The position numbers and the translations under genes were made by a program. DNA of 64,000 bases, from the NCBI RefSeq assembly GCF_028200735.1, contig NZ_JAQKPV010000004.1:62001-126000 (forward strand). Direction: 5' to 3'. This DNA comes from Streptomyces sp. ACA25 (GTDB lineage: Bacteria > Actinomycetota > Actinomycetes > Streptomycetales > Streptomycetaceae). The notes under the pieces were generated by a model. The model did not search any database. It had not been told where the DNA came from and was given only the letters and a program-made list of their open reading frames with translations. Positions 52,292 through 62,675 of the stretch are shown here, piece after piece (positions within the stretch are counted from its first letter, which is position 1; every line of letters begins with the position of its first letter).

Positions 52292-52452
52292 CGACGGCCG
52301 GGGTCCGGAAGCCGTAGCCTCGTCCTCACCGGGACGCTCCGGCCCCCGCGGGTCCGCGGACGGCCGGGGAATCTCGGATGCTGAACCGCACGGAGGGTTC
52401 TTCCGCCCGTGCGTGAGACTGGAGTTTCCGTGCAATCGAGAGGCGAGGTCGA

Positions 52453-53745
52453 ATGGTGCGTACGCGGCCGTTGAAGGTGGCGCTGCTGGGCTGTGGAGTC
52501 GTCGGCACGCAGGTGACCCGCCTGATGACGGAGCACGCCGACGACCTCGCCGCCCGGATCGGTGCCCCGGTCGAGCTGGCCGGCATCGCCGTGCGGCGCC
52601 CGGACCGCCTGCGGGAGGGCGTCCCGGCCGGGCTGGTCACCACCGACGCCGCCGAGCTGGCCGGCCGCGGCGGCATCGACGTCGTGGTGGAGATGATCGG
52701 CGGCATCGAGCCCGCCCGCTCCCTGATCACCACCGCGTTCGAGAACGGCGCCAGCGTGGTGACCGCCAACAAGGCGCTGCTCGCCGAGGACGGTCCCGCG
52801 CTCCACGAGACGGCCGAGAAGTACGGCGCCGACCTGTACTACGAAGCGGCCGTCGCCGGGGCGATCCCGCTGCTCCGCCCGCTGCGGGAGTCGCTGGCGG
52901 GGGACCGGGTCGACCGGGTCCTCGGCATCGTCAACGGCACCACCAACTTCATCCTCGACCGGATGGAGGCGGGCAACGCCGGTTACGGCGAGGCGCTGGA
53001 CGAGGCGACCGCCCTGGGATACGCCGAGGCCGACCCGACGGCCGACGTGGAGGGCTTCGACGCCGCCGCCAAGGCCGCGATCCTGGCCGGCATCGCCTTC
53101 CACACCCGGGTGCGGCTGGACGACGTGCACCGCGAGGGCATCACGGAGGTCACCTCCTCCGACATCGCCTCCGCGCGCCGGATGGGCTGCACGGTCAAGC
53201 TCCTCGCCATCTGCGAGCGTGCGGCCGACGGGCGTTCGGTGACCGCCCGGGTGCACCCGGCGATGATCCCGCTGACCCATCCGCTGGCCTCCGTCCGGGA
53301 GGCGTACAACGCGGTGTTCGTCGAGGCCGACGCCGCAGGCCGGCTCATGTTCTACGGTCCCGGTGCGGGCGGCGCGCCCACCGCCTCGGCCGTGCTCGGT
53401 GATCTGGTGGCCGCCTGCCGCAACAAGCTCACGGGCGCCCGCGGCCCTGGCGAGTCCGCCTACACGCAGCTGCCGGTCAGCCCTATGGGCGAGGTCGTCA
53501 CCCGCTACCACATCAGCCTGGACGTGGCGGACAAGCCGGGCGTGCTCGCCCAGTGCGCCATGGTTTTCGCCGACCATGGGGTGTCCATCGACACCGTGCG
53601 GCAGACCGGCAAGGACGGTGAGGCGTCGCTGGTCGTCGTCACCCACCGGGCACCGGACGCAGCGCTGAGCGCAACCGTGGAAGCACTGCGTACCCTCGAT
53701 ACCGTGCGTGGTGTCGCGAGCATCATGCGGGTCGAGGGCGAGTAG
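52453..53745 (+). CDS. hom: Homoserine dehydrogenase
   Basis: A 430-residue enzyme making homoserine from aspartate semialdehyde. GAGGCGAGG precedes ATG 52453. The NAD(P) motif is [17 protein letters not shown], then [15 protein letters not shown], the catalytic region [36 protein letters not shown] and the Asp/Lys part [17 protein letters not shown]. The C-terminal 90 residues form an ACT domain ([20 protein letters not shown]) that normally binds threonine as feedback inhibitor. This is the first gene of the hom-thrC-thrB branch. Confidence 0.97.
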   Translation: MVRTRPLKVALLGCGVVGTQVTRLMTEHADDLAARIGAPVELAGIAVRRPDRLREGVPAGLVTTDAAELAGRGGIDVVVEMIGGIEPARSLITTAFENGASVVTANKALLAEDGPALHETAEKYGADLYYEAAVAGAIPLLRPLRESLAGDRVDRVLGIVNGTTNFILDRMEAGNAGYGEALDEATALGYAEADPTADVEGFDAAAKAAILAGIAFHTRVRLDDVHREGITEVTSSDIASARRMGCTVKLLAICERAADGRSVTARVHPAMIPLTHPLASVREAYNAVFVEADAAGRLMFYGPGAGGAPTASAVLGDLVAACRNKLTGARGPGESAYTQLPVSPMGEVVTRYHISLDVADKPGVLAQCAMVFADHGVSIDTVRQTGKDGEASLVVVTHRAPDAALSATVEALRTLDTVRGVASIMRVEGE

Positions 53746-53846
53746 CCGCGCGGCCCATCGGCCGGCGGGCCGGGGCGGCGGAGCAGGACCGAGAAAGCCG
53801 GACAGGGCCGGGGCAGCGTGGCCGAGCAGAGAAGCCAGGGAAGACC

Positions 53847-54932
53847 GTGGACGTCATGGAAACCAGCCAGACCACCAGCCGCCAGTGGCGCGGCCTGATC
53901 GAGGAGTACCGGCACCGGCTTCCCGTCGGCCCGGACACCCCTGTGGTGACCTTGCGGGAGGGCGGGACGCCGCTGGTGGTGGCCCAGGTGCTCTCCCAGC
54001 GCACCGGCTGCGAGGTCCACCTCAAGGTGGAGGGCGCCAACCCCACCGGGTCCTTCAAGGACCGCGGCATGACCATGGCCATCAGCAAGGCCAAGGAGGA
54101 GGGCGCGCAGGCCGTCATCTGCGCCTCGACCGGCAACACCTCCGCCTCCGCCGCCGCTTACGCGGTGCGGGCGGGGATGGTCTGCGCGGTGCTCGTGCCG
54201 CAGGGCAAGATCGCCCTGGGCAAGATGGGCCAGGCTCTGGTGCACGGCGCGAAGATTCTGCAGGTCGACGGCAATTTCGACGACTGCCTGACGCTGGCCC
54301 GCAGCCTGTCGGAGAAGTATCCGGTGGCGCTGGTCAACTCGGTCAACCCGGCGCGCATCGAGGGGCAGAAGACCGCGGCCTTCGAGATCGTGGACATGCT
54401 CGGCGACGCTCCCGACATCCACGTCCTGCCCGTCGGCAACGCCGGCAACATCACCGCCTACTGGAGGGGTTACCGCGAGTACGCCGCTGACGGCCCGGCC
54501 ACCGGGACCCCCCGGATGTGGGGCTACCAGGCATCCGGATCGGCCCCGATCGTGCGGGGTGAGCCGGTCAAGGAGCCGGCGACCATCGCCACCGCCATCC
54601 GCATCGGCAACCCGGCCTCCTGGACACAGGCCGAGCAGGCCCGGGACGAGTCGGGCGGCCTCATCGACGAGGTGACGGACCGTCAGATTCTGTCCGCCTA
54701 CCGGCTGTTGGCCGCTCAGGAGGGGGTGTTCGTGGAGCCCGCCTCCGCGGCCTCCGTCGCCGGGCTGCTGAAGGCGGCCGAGGAGGGCCGGGTCGACCCC
54801 GGTCAGCGTATCGTCTGCACCGTCACGGGCAACGGCCTGAAGGACCCCGACTGGGCGGTCGCCGGCGCGCCGCAGCCGATCACGGTGCCGATCGACGCCG
54901 ACGTCGCCGCGCAGCGTCTCGACCTGGCCTGA
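53847..54932 (+). CDS. thrC: Threonine synthase
   Basis: A 361-residue PLP enzyme that converts O-phosphohomoserine to threonine. I use GTG 53847 ([18 protein letters not shown]) with GGGAAG seven bases upstream; ATG 53856 is possible. The PLP Lys is in [18 protein letters not shown], the Asn/Thr loop in [17 protein letters not shown], the phosphate loop in [14 protein letters not shown], and the Ser/Thr near the end in [14 protein letters not shown]. It is the short, single-domain type common in actinobacteria. Its substrate comes from ThrB, encoded next. Confidence 0.96.
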   Translation: MDVMETSQTTSRQWRGLIEEYRHRLPVGPDTPVVTLREGGTPLVVAQVLSQRTGCEVHLKVEGANPTGSFKDRGMTMAISKAKEEGAQAVICASTGNTSASAAAYAVRAGMVCAVLVPQGKIALGKMGQALVHGAKILQVDGNFDDCLTLARSLSEKYPVALVNSVNPARIEGQKTAAFEIVDMLGDAPDIHVLPVGNAGNITAYWRGYREYAADGPATGTPRMWGYQASGSAPIVRGEPVKEPATIATAIRIGNPASWTQAEQARDESGGLIDEVTDRQILSAYRLLAAQEGVFVEPASAASVAGLLKAAEEGRVDPGQRIVCTVTGNGLKDPDWAVAGAPQPITVPIDADVAAQRLDLA

Positions 54933-55130
54933 GCAGGGGCGCACCACACTCGGTGCACACCCTGTGTCGCGCCTGAACCTTCCTTCGATAGGCTGACCCT
55001 TGTTCCGGGGCAGTGTGCTGCTCGCGTACGGACTGTATGCGGGCCGGCGGCGCTCCGGCGGGGCGCTGCGGGATGCGCAGCGCTGCCTCTTCGGAACCCA
55101 CCGCACAACACCAAGGAGAGTCATCGAGCG

Positions 55131-56057
55131 ATGGCCCATCCCGCCTTCCGCGCCGCAGCCATCCGGGTGCGGGTGCCCGCGACCAGCGCGAACCTCGGCC
55201 CCGGTTTCGATGCCCTGGGCCTGGCCCTCGGCCTGTACGACGATGTCGTCGTCCGGGTGGCGGACTCCGGGCTGCACATCGACATCGCGGGTGAGGGGGC
55301 CGACACCCTGCCCCGGGACGAACGGCACCTGCTGGTGCGTTCGCTGCGCACCGCCTTCGACGCGCTCGGCGGGCAGCCGCGCGGGCTCGAGGTGGTCTGC
55401 GCCAACCGCATCCCGCACGGCCGTGGCCTGGGCTCGTCCTCGGCCGCCATCTGCGCGGGGCTGGTTGCCGCCCGGGCGGTGACCACGGGCGGGGAGAGCA
55501 AGCTCGACGACGCCGCGCTGCTCGGGCTCGCCACCGAGATCGAGGGGCATCCGGACAACGTCGCGGCCTGTCTGCTCGGGGGGTTCACCCTCGCGTGGAC
55601 CGACGCCGGAGCCGTCCGGGCCGTCCGGATGGAGCCGGACAATTCCGTGGTCCCGGTGGTTTTCGTACCGTCGAAGCCGGTGCTCACCGAGATGGCCCGC
55701 GGGCTGCTCCCGCGTACCGTGCCGCACGTCGACGCGGCGCTCAACGCGGGCCGGGCCGCGCTGCTGGTGGAGGCGCTGACCAGGCGCCCCGACCTCCTGC
55801 TGCCCGCCACCGAGGACCGGTTGCACCAGGAGTACCGGGCTCCCGCGATGCCCGGGAGCGTCGCGCTCGTGGCCCGGCTGCGCGCCGACGGGGTCCCGGC
55901 CGTCATCTCGGGAGCGGGCCCCACCGTGCTCGCCTTCGCAAAGGACGACGCCGCGGACCGGGTGTCCCGGCTCGCGGGGGAGGGCTGGACCGCGAATCGG
56001 CTGGCGCTGGATCTGGACGGTGCGGGAGTGCTGCCGCTGACCGGAGCCGGTGAGTGA
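55131..56057 (+). CDS. thrB: Homoserine kinase
   Basis: A 308-residue GHMP-family kinase. ATG 55131 gives MAHPAFRAAAIRVRVPATSA; AGGAGAG lies 13 bases upstream. The GHMP motifs are RVRVPATSANLGPGFDALGL (motif 1), NRIPHGRGLGSSSAAICAGL (the ATP loop, GLGSSSA) and AVISGAGPTVLAFAK (motif 3). It phosphorylates homoserine for ThrC. There is a gap of about 200 bases from thrC, possibly with its own promoter. It ends 405 bases before rho. Confidence 0.97.
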   Translation: MAHPAFRAAAIRVRVPATSANLGPGFDALGLALGLYDDVVVRVADSGLHIDIAGEGADTLPRDERHLLVRSLRTAFDALGGQPRGLEVVCANRIPHGRGLGSSSAAICAGLVAARAVTTGGESKLDDAALLGLATEIEGHPDNVAACLLGGFTLAWTDAGAVRAVRMEPDNSVVPVVFVPSKPVLTEMARGLLPRTVPHVDAALNAGRAALLVEALTRRPDLLLPATEDRLHQEYRAPAMPGSVALVARLRADGVPAVISGAGPTVLAFAKDDAADRVSRLAGEGWTANRLALDLDGAGVLPLTGAGE

Positions 56058-56463
56058 GGCGATTGCGGAGTCCGCAGCGGGGTAGGGAGAGGGGGAATAT
56101 CCGCAGTATCCGGTAGTGTTAATCTCAAGTCTGCACGTACCGTCCCTCGGGGGCCGGTCGGCGCTTTCTGTGCGTCGGCCCATCCGATGGCGCGGTACTC
56201 CGGGGTTCCACTGTGCTGGGACCACCTTTCTTCCGGGAGCCTCCCACTGCCTCAGCAGCCTGCCTGGCAGTGCCGAGCACGCTCCGGAACCGGTGCGATG
56301 ATCCCTGGCGATCCTTCCGCACCGTCTTTGAATTGATCTCTCCGCCGCAATGAGCAGGCGGGACCACCGCCCCGGCCCGGTCCCCTCCACAGGACCGCAG
56401 CCGGACAGCACGACCGGTCGCCGAGCCAGAAAGGCCGACGTCCGCTCCAGGGAAGGACCCTTC
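56058..56463 (+). other. Leader region of rho
   Basis: About 400 bases, mostly untranslated leader. A TAGTGT (56114-56119) is a possible -10, with the transcript starting near 56126 and a leader of about 340 bases. In many bacteria rho is autoregulated by premature termination in such a leader. I cannot identify a specific structure. Confidence 0.45.
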
Positions 56464-58470
56464 GTGAGCGACACCACCGATCTGATGGGCGTGAGTGCCG
56501 AAAGCGCCGCCAAGACTGCCGGTGATGCCCCCGCGTCCGCGACGGACGCTCCTGCCGGCCGCGCACCGCGGCGTCGGCGTGCCGGCACCGGCCTCGAGGG
56601 CATGGTGCTGGCGGAGCTGCAGCAAGTGGCCTCCGGCCTCGGCATCAAGGGCACCGCGCGGATGCGCAAGAGCCAGCTGATCGAGGTCATCAAGGAGAGG
56701 CAGAACGCGGGGTCGGCGGGCGCGGAAGCGAAACCCGCCGCGGCCCCCGCCGCTGCTGCCGAGACCGAGCGGCCGAAGCGCCGTACGACCTCCCGGGCCC
56801 GCACGGGAGACGCGGGCACTGCCGCAGAGCAGGGCGAGATCCCCGGCCAGACCGAGGAGCGATCTGCTCGTGCGAACGCCGAGCCCGCCGGGGCCGAGGC
56901 CCCCCCGCAGGAGGCGCCCAGGGCTGATGCCCCCAGGAACGACGCCGGCCGTGGTGACGGTGGCGCCGGGGCGAAGAAGGACGGCCCGAAACGGGAGCGC
57001 GACGGCGTCAAGGGCGATGCCGGGCAGCAGGACCGGCAGGCCAAGCGTGACCGTGACCGCCGTGGCAAGAGCGCCGGAGGCGGTCAGGGCTCGGGTCAGG
57101 GCTCCGGCCAGGGCCAGCAAGGTCAGGGCCAGGGCCAGCAGGGCCAGGGTCAGGGCCAGCAGGGTCAGGGTCAGGGCCAGCAGGGCCAGGGCGGTGGCCG
57201 CAGTGGCCGGGACAACCGGGACGACGACTTCGACGGCGGCCGGCGTGGCCGACGGGGGCGTTACCGTGACCGGCGCGGACGCCGCGGAGGCCGCGAGGAG
57301 TCCTTCAGCGAGCCGCAGGTCTCCGAGGACGACGTACTGATCCCGGTGGCCGGCATCCTGGACATTCTGGACAGCTACGCGTTCGTGCGGACCTCCGGCT
57401 ACCTGCCCGGCCCCAACGATGTGTATGTCTCGCTCGCGCAGGTCCGCAAGAACGGCCTGCGCAAGGGCGACCACGTCACCGGAGCCGTCCGGCAGCCGCG
57501 GGACGGCGAACGGCGGGAGAAGTTCAACGCTCTGGTCCGCCTCGACTCGGTCAACGGGATGGAGGCCGAGGCCGGCCGCGGGCGCCCGGAGTTCAACAAG
57601 CTGACGCCGCTGTACCCGCAGGAGCGGCTGCACCTGGAGAGTGAGCCGGGCGCGCTGACCACCCGGATCATCGACCTGGTCGCCCCGATCGGCAAGGGCC
57701 AGCGCGGTCTGATCGTCTCCCCGCCGAAGGCGGGCAAGACCATGATCATGCAGGCGATGGCCAACTCCATCACCCGCAACAACCCCGAGTGCCACCTGAT
57801 GGTCGTCCTCGTCGACGAGCGTCCCGAAGAGGTCACCGACATGCAGCGGTCGGTCAAGGGCGAGGTCATCTCCTCGACCTTCGACCGTCCGGCCGAGGAC
57901 CACACCGTGGTGGCGGAGCTGGCGATCGAGCGGGCCAAGCGGCTGGTCGAACTCGGCCACGACGTAGTCCTGTTGCTGGACTCCATCACCCGTCTTGGCC
58001 GTGCCTACAACCTGGCGGCCCCGGCCTCCGGCCGCATCATGTCCGGTGGTGTCGACTCGACCGCGCTGTACCCGCCGAAGCGGTTCTTCGGTGCGGCGCG
58101 GAACATCGAGGACGGCGGCTCGCTGACCATCCTGGCCACCGCGCTGGTGGAGACCGGCTCCCGGGCGGACGAGGTGATCTTCGAGGAGTTCAAGGGCACC
58201 GGCAACATGGAGCTCAAGCTCGACCGGAAGCTCGCCGACAAGCGGATCTTCCCGGCCGTCGATGTGGACGCCTCCGGTACCCGCCGTGAGGAGATCCTCA
58301 TGGGGGGCGAGGAGTTGGGCGTCGTCTGGAAGCTGCGCCGGGTGCTGCACGCACTCGACTCGCAGCAGGCGATGGAGCTGCTGCTCGACAAGATGAAGCA
58401 GACCAAGTCCAACGCCGAGTTCCTGATGCAGATTCAGAAGAACACTCCGTCTCCCGGGAACGGTGACTGA
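56464..58470 (+). CDS. rho: Transcription termination factor Rho
   Basis: A 668-residue Rho starting at GTG 56464 with AGGGAAGG upstream. Residues 40-75 are the Rho N-terminal domain ([20 protein letters not shown]). About 80-275 is an actinobacterial insert with a Gln/Gly repeat (GQGQQGQGQ), disordered and RNA-binding in related species. The RNA-binding cold-shock domain ([20 protein letters not shown]) and the ATPase with Walker [16 protein letters not shown], Walker [16 protein letters not shown] and GFF-like [20 protein letters not shown] follow. It releases RNA polymerase at C-rich sites. The C-terminus [20 protein letters not shown] is complete. It is essential in most actinobacteria and a bicyclomycin target. 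Confidence 0.97.
   Translation: MSDTTDLMGVSAESAAKTAGDAPASATDAPAGRAPRRRRAGTGLEGMVLAELQQVASGLGIKGTARMRKSQLIEVIKERQNAGSAGAEAKPAAAPAAAAETERPKRRTTSRARTGDAGTAAEQGEIPGQTEERSARANAEPAGAEAPPQEAPRADAPRNDAGRGDGGAGAKKDGPKRERDGVKGDAGQQDRQAKRDRDRRGKSAGGGQGSGQGSGQGQQGQGQGQQGQGQGQQGQGQGQQGQGGGRSGRDNRDDDFDGGRRGRRGRYRDRRGRRGGREESFSEPQVSEDDVLIPVAGILDILDSYAFVRTSGYLPGPNDVYVSLAQVRKNGLRKGDHVTGAVRQPRDGERREKFNALVRLDSVNGMEAEAGRGRPEFNKLTPLYPQERLHLESEPGALTTRIIDLVAPIGKGQRGLIVSPPKAGKTMIMQAMANSITRNNPECHLMVVLVDERPEEVTDMQRSVKGEVISSTFDRPAEDHTVVAELAIERAKRLVELGHDVVLLLDSITRLGRAYNLAAPASGRIMSGGVDSTALYPPKRFFGAARNIEDGGSLTILATALVETGSRADEVIFEEFKGTGNMELKLDRKLADKRIFPAVDVDASGTRREEILMGGEELGVVWKLRRVLHALDSQQAMELLLDKMKQTKSNAEFLMQIQKNTPSPGNGD
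57082..57195 (+). repeat. Tandem repeat in rho encoding Gln-Gly units
   Basis: Nearly perfect 6- and 12-base units of GGCCAG/GGTCAG run for about 114 bases within the rho insert. Length polymorphism is likely here by slippage. Confidence 0.85.
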
Positions 58471-58495
58471 CCCGGCGGGACGGACGGGTGTTCCG

Positions 58496-58526
58496 CCGGC
58501 CGGGGGCGCACGCGCCTCCCGGCCGG
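58496..58526 (+). terminator. rho terminator
   Basis: Inverted repeat CCGGCCGGG (58496-58504) and CCCGGCCGG (58518-58526) enclosing an inner GGCGC/GCGCC stem, 25 bases after the rho stop codon. Confidence 0.7.
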
Positions 58527-58856
58527 CCGGTACGTGAGGGCTGCTTCACCCCCTGGGCGGAGCGGCCCTCGCGGTGTACCCGGCCCGGAGCCCGCCCGGT
58601 CGCTCTCCGTGACGCCTGTGTCCCCGCGGCCATTGCGGTGGCGGGGGCGGCCGGTCGGGTGACAGGGCACAATGGGAATGCGGGCCGCGGTCCCGGGCAG
58701 GTGACCTCACGAATGCCCAGGATTGATTCACCAGCGTGGTCCGGAGCTGTGCAACCTTTCGCAGCGGCGTGCGTGTCGGACAGACGACGGAAATGCGGTC
58801 GCGCACACCGCGGTCGCGCACACCGCCGCACGGCGCGGTGGGAAGCTGAGGTGATC
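58527..58856. other. Intergenic region upstream of the LCP gene
   Basis: About 330 bases. A 15-base direct repeat (GCGGTCGCGCACACC, at 58795-58809 and 58810-58824) lies just before the LCP gene. GAGGTGATC is its ribosome site. No small gene is convincing. Confidence 0.5.
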
Positions 58857-60068
58857 ATGGCGGACCCGACTCCTCCTTCGGAGGGCGGGCAGAGCCCGGC
58901 CGGTGAGGGGGAGCAGACCCGCCGTGGCGGGCTCATACATTCCACCGGCGGCCGCCGCAAGCGGTCCGGCCGGCGCCACCGGGGTCTGCGCATCGCAGTA
59001 CTCGCCACCGCGGGAGCGGTCCTGCTGGGTACCGTCGCGGCCACCGCTCTCTATCTCCGGTTCGAGGGAAACATCTCCGACGTCGACATCGAGGCGGCGC
59101 TGGGCACCGACCGTCCGCAGGACGTGCCGGACGGCTCGCTGGACCTCCTCGTGCTGGGCTCCGACGCCCGGACCGGGGACGGCGGCGGCGACAGTGACGA
59201 GGGGGACGAGGGGGACGACGGCGCCCGTGCCGACACCGCGATGATCGTGCACGTCAACGAGGGGTACGAGTCCGCCTCCATCGTCTCCGTGCCGCGCGAC
59301 ACCCTGGTGCCCCGCCCCGAGTGCCGCCGCGAGGACGGCAGCATCGCCCCGGCGGAGGACGAGGCGATGTTCAATGAGGCGTACGCCGTCGGCGGTCCGG
59401 CCTGTGCCGTTGCGACCGTGGAGAAGATGACGGGGATCCGGATGGATCACTACGTCGAGATCGACTTCCAGGGCTTCGAGAAGATCGTCGATACGCTCGG
59501 CGGCGTCGACATCACCCTGACCAGGGACATCCAGGACGAGGACAGCCACCTGGACCTGGAGGCCGGCACCCAGACGCTGGACGGGGAAGCGGCGCTGGCC
59601 CTGGTGCGCACCCGGAAGAACGTCGGCGACGGCAGCGACCTGGGCCGCATACAGCTCCAGCACGCCTTCATCCGGGCCTTCGCGGAGAAGGCGGCGAGCG
59701 TCGGGGTGGCCGACAGCCCCCGGAAGCTGTACGACCTCGCCGACACCGCCACCGCGGCCGTCACCACCGACACCGCTCTCGCGTCCGTCCCCAGGCTGGC
59801 CTCCCTGGCCGGCCTGCTGCGCGGCATCGACGCCGACGACCTCCAGCTGGTGACCCTCCCGGTCGAGTACGACGAACGGGACCGCAACCGCGTCGTCCCC
59901 CTGGAACCGCAGACCGGAATGGTGTGGGCCGCACTCCGCCGGGACGAGCCGGTCCCGCCGGAGGCCACCCGCGGCTCGGTGGCCGAGGACACCGAGGCGG
60001 AGGACCTCGTCGAGGAGGACGGGACGCAGGGACCGGTTGAGGAGAGTGTGCCTCCCGCCGCCCGCTGA
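58857..60068 (+). CDS. LytR-CpsA-Psr (LCP) family glycopolymer ligase
   Basis: A 403-residue membrane-anchored protein from ATG 58857. A basic N-terminus ([20 protein letters not shown]) leads to one membrane helix (about 45-65). The LCP domain follows: [13 protein letters not shown] (the Asp/Arg pair for the pyrophosphate), [37 protein letters not shown] and [20 protein letters not shown] with the conserved Arg. LCP enzymes transfer undecaprenyl-linked glycopolymers, such as teichoic or arabinogalactan-type chains, to peptidoglycan. An acidic stretch at about 105-120 ([14 protein letters not shown]) is inserted in the domain. A perfect hairpin ends the gene. Confidence 0.93.
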   Translation: MADPTPPSEGGQSPAGEGEQTRRGGLIHSTGGRRKRSGRRHRGLRIAVLATAGAVLLGTVAATALYLRFEGNISDVDIEAALGTDRPQDVPDGSLDLLVLGSDARTGDGGGDSDEGDEGDDGARADTAMIVHVNEGYESASIVSVPRDTLVPRPECRREDGSIAPAEDEAMFNEAYAVGGPACAVATVEKMTGIRMDHYVEIDFQGFEKIVDTLGGVDITLTRDIQDEDSHLDLEAGTQTLDGEAALALVRTRKNVGDGSDLGRIQLQHAFIRAFAEKAASVGVADSPRKLYDLADTATAAVTTDTALASVPRLASLAGLLRGIDADDLQLVTLPVEYDERDRNRVVPLEPQTGMVWAALRRDEPVPPEATRGSVAEDTEAEDLVEEDGTQGPVEESVPPAAR

Positions 60069-60086
60069 GGGGCGCGGACGCGGCGT

Positions 60087-60114
60087 GCGGTGCCCCCGCG
60101 CGCGGGGGCACCGC
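60087..60114 (+). terminator. LCP gene terminator
   Basis: A perfect palindrome of 28 bases (14-bp stem without spare loop bases) starting 18 bases after the stop codon. Confidence 0.8.
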
Positions 60115-60161
60115 GGAGGAATCGCGGGGGGCGCGGGAACAAGAAGCGCCCCGTCGCCGTT

Positions 60162-60190
60162 TTGGCTATCACGTCCAGTGCTGGCAGACT
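60162..60190 (+). promoter_or_regulatory. Possible rpmE promoter
   Basis: TTGGCT (60162-60167), a 17-base spacer and CAGACT (60185-60190), the latter a moderate -10. It lies about 70 bases before the rpmE start and after the LCP terminator. Confidence 0.4.
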
Positions 60191-60262
60191 GGAGCGTCGG
60201 CCCCGGTTCACGCGACGCACACGGCGGAGCGACCCGGCGCCCTCCCGAATCTAGGAGACACC

Positions 60263-60487
60263 GTGAAGCGCGACATCCACCCGGAGTACGTCGAGACCGA
60301 GGTCAGCTGCACCTGCGGCGCCTCGTTCACCACTCGCAGCACCGTCGGTTCGGGCCGCGTCCGTGCCGATGTCTGCTCCGAGTGCCACCCCTTCTACACC
60401 GGTAAGCAGAAGATCCTCGACACCGGTGGCCGCGTGGCCCGCTTCGAGGCGCGCTTCGGCAAGAAGGCCGGAGCCGCGAAGCAGTAG
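60263..60487 (+). CDS. rpmE: 50S ribosomal protein L31
   Basis: A 74-residue ribosomal protein starting at GTG 60263 ([20 protein letters not shown]). It keeps the zinc-binding Cys residues (CTC near 16-18 and CSEC near 38-41), so it is the C+ form. In streptomycetes C- paralogues replace it when zinc is scarce under Zur control; the zinc-free copy is not in this window. The sequence [20 protein letters not shown] is typical. A very strong terminator follows, separating it from prfA. Confidence 0.97.
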   Translation: MKRDIHPEYVETEVSCTCGASFTTRSTVGSGRVRADVCSECHPFYTGKQKILDTGGRVARFEARFGKKAGAAKQ

Positions 60488-60496
60488 CGACTGCCT

Positions 60497-60545
60497 GGCG
60501 CCGGGCCCGGCCGCTCCGCACGGAGCGGCCGGACCGGCGCTTTTT
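60497..60545 (+). terminator. Strong terminator after rpmE
   Basis: An extended hairpin: outer GCGCCGG/CCGGCGC and inner 11-bp CCGGCCGCTCC/GGAGCGGCCGG around a GCAC loop, followed by six T. It is the clearest intrinsic terminator in the window. Confidence 0.93.
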
Positions 60546-60674
60546 TCGGCCCGCGCGCCGATGGCTCACGGGCCCACGCCACGTCCTGAGCCCGCCCGCC
60601 TGCCCGGGGCCGGTCTGCGGCTCCCCTCCGCTCCACCCAGCCACCGCACCACCTTCTCCCCAGGAGCCCACACG

Positions 60675-61745
60675 ATGTTCGAGGCGGTCGAGGAACTCAT
60701 CGGCGAGCACGCCGACCTCGAGCGGCAGCTCGCCGATCCCACGGTCCACGCCGACCAGGGGAACGCGCGGCGGCTCAGCAAGCGTTATGCCGAGCTGACC
60801 CCGGTCATCGCCGCCTACCGGACGTGGCGCAGCTGCGGTGAGGACCTCGCGACGGCCCGCGAGCTCTCGGCCGAGGAGCCGGAGTTCCTTGCCGAGGTCA
60901 AGGACCTGGAGAGCCGCCGGGAAGAGCTGACGGACCGGCTGCGGCTGCTGCTGGTGCCGCGCGACCCGACCGACGACAAGGACGTCATCCTGGAGATCAA
61001 GGCCGGGGAGGGCGGGGACGAGTCCGCGCTGTTCGCCGGGGATCTGCTGCGGATGTACCTGCGGCACGCCGAGCGGGTGGGCTGGAGGACCGAGCTCATT
61101 CAGGGCAACGAGTCCGACCTGGGCGGCTACAAGGACGTCCAGGTCGCGGTGAAGAGCAAGGGCACGCCGGAGCCCGGCCGCGGTCCCTGGGCGCGGCTGA
61201 AGTACGAGGGGGGCGTGCACCGTGTGCAACGGGTGCCCGCCACCGAGTCACAGGGCCGTATCCACACCTCCGCGGCCGGCGTCCTGGTGCTCCCCGAGGC
61301 CGAGGACGTCGACGTCGAGATCAGCTCCGGAGACCTGCGGATCGACGTGTACCGCTCCTCCGGGCCGGGCGGGCAGTCCGTCAACACCACCGACTCGGCG
61401 GTGCGGATCACCCACCTGCCGACCGGCATCGTGGTGTCCTGCCAGAACGAGAAGAGCCAGCTCCAGAACAAGGAGCAGGCCATGCGCATCCTGCGCGCCC
61501 GGATGCTCGCCGCGGCGCAGGAGGAGGCGGACAAAGAGGCCTCGGACGCGCGCCGCAGCCAGGTGCGGACGGTCGACCGCTCCGAGCGGATCCGCACGTA
61601 CAACTACCCGGAGAACCGCATCTCCGACCACCGCGTCGGCTTCAAGTCGTACAACCTGGACCAGGTGCTCGACGGGGAGCTGGACCCGGTCATCCAGGCG
61701 TGCGTGGACGCCGACTCGGCCGCCAGGCTTGCGGCGGCCCAGTGA
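60675..61745 (+). CDS. prfA: Peptide chain release factor 1
   Basis: A 356-residue release factor recognising UAA and UAG. ATG 60675 gives [20 protein letters not shown]. Domain 1 is the helical N-terminus; the stop-codon-reading region includes [20 protein letters not shown] (PxT motif as PAT); the peptidyl-hydrolysis loop is [16 protein letters not shown] with GGQ. The C-terminus contains [17 protein letters not shown]. PrmC, encoded next, methylates the GGQ glutamine. It follows a strong terminator, so it must have its own promoter. Confidence 0.97.
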   Translation: MFEAVEELIGEHADLERQLADPTVHADQGNARRLSKRYAELTPVIAAYRTWRSCGEDLATARELSAEEPEFLAEVKDLESRREELTDRLRLLLVPRDPTDDKDVILEIKAGEGGDESALFAGDLLRMYLRHAERVGWRTELIQGNESDLGGYKDVQVAVKSKGTPEPGRGPWARLKYEGGVHRVQRVPATESQGRIHTSAAGVLVLPEAEDVDVEISSGDLRIDVYRSSGPGGQSVNTTDSAVRITHLPTGIVVSCQNEKSQLQNKEQAMRILRARMLAAAQEEADKEASDARRSQVRTVDRSERIRTYNYPENRISDHRVGFKSYNLDQVLDGELDPVIQACVDADSAARLAAAQ

Positions 61746-61761
61746 ACGTAGGGTGGGCCCC

Positions 61762-62622
61762 GTGACCCCGTCTTCCCGCTCCCTGCTGCTCGCCGAGGTG
61801 GCGCAGGCGACCCTGCGGCTGGCCGACGCCGGCGTGCCCTCGCCGCGCTTCGACGCCGAGGAGCTGGCGGCTTACGTGCACGGCACCGACCGCACGAAGC
61901 TGCAGCTCGTGCCCGACGCGGACTTCGACGCCCGCTACTGGGAGACCATCGCCCGCCGCGAGGCCCGAGAGCCGCTCCAGCACATCACCGGGCGCGCCTT
62001 CTTCCGCTACCTGGAGCTGCGGGTCGGCCCTGGGGTGTTCGTGCCCCGTCCGGAGACCGAGTCCGTGGTGGGCTGGGCGATAGAGGCCGTGCGGGCGATG
62101 GACGTGGCCGAGCCGGTCGTCGTCGACCTGTGCACCGGCTCCGGTGCCATCGCGCTCGCCCTCGCCCAGGAGGTGCCGCGGTCCCGGGTGCACGCGGTCG
62201 AGCTGGACGAGGGAGCGCTGGCGTGGGCCCGCCGCAACGTGGAGGGCTCACGCGTCGTCCTGCACCACGGCGACGCCCTCTCCGCGCTCCCCGAGCTGGA
62301 CGGCCAGGTGGACCTCGTCATCTCCAACCCGCCCTACATCCCGCTCACCGAATGGGAGCGGGTCGCCCCGGAGGCCCGGGACCACGACCCGGAGCTGTCC
62401 CTGTTCTCCGGCGAGGACGGCCTGGACACCATCCGCGGCCTGGAGCGCACCGCCCACCGGCTGCTGCGCCCGGGCGGTGTCATCGTCGTGGAACACGCCG
62501 ACACCCAGGGCGGGCAGGTGCCCTGGCTCTTCCCCGAGGATCAGGGGTGGGCGGACGCGGCCGACCGTCCGGACCTCAACAACCGGCCACGGTTCACCAC
62601 CGCCCGGCGTGTCGCCCCCTGA
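61762..62622 (+). CDS. prmC: Release-factor glutamine methyltransferase PrmC
   Basis: A 286-residue SAM methyltransferase that methylates the GGQ glutamine of release factors. It starts at GTG 61762 (VTPSSRSLLLAEVAQATLRL), 16 bases after prfA. The N-terminal helical domain contains QHITGRAFFRYLELRVGPGV; the SAM motif is VVDLCTGSGAIALALAQEV; the substrate motif NPPY occurs in DLVISNPPYIPLTEW; the C-terminus is RLLRPGGVIVVEHADTQGG. It is followed by sua5, as in many actinobacteria. Confidence 0.95.
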   Translation: MTPSSRSLLLAEVAQATLRLADAGVPSPRFDAEELAAYVHGTDRTKLQLVPDADFDARYWETIARREAREPLQHITGRAFFRYLELRVGPGVFVPRPETESVVGWAIEAVRAMDVAEPVVVDLCTGSGAIALALAQEVPRSRVHAVELDEGALAWARRNVEGSRVVLHHGDALSALPELDGQVDLVISNPPYIPLTEWERVAPEARDHDPELSLFSGEDGLDTIRGLERTAHRLLRPGGVIVVEHADTQGGQVPWLFPEDQGWADAADRPDLNNRPRFTTARRVAP

Positions 62623-62675
62623 CCGGGACGGCCACCGGAGCAACAGTTGTCGCAGGACGAAGAGGAGCATGAGTG

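Noticed and set aside
57082..57195. CRISPR-like repeat array
   Set aside because: The units are short coding repeats inside rho without spacers.
56125..58350. 741-codon frame opposite rho
   Set aside because: Contains the Leu/Ala/Thr run expected from reversing Gln/Gly repeats; no domain.
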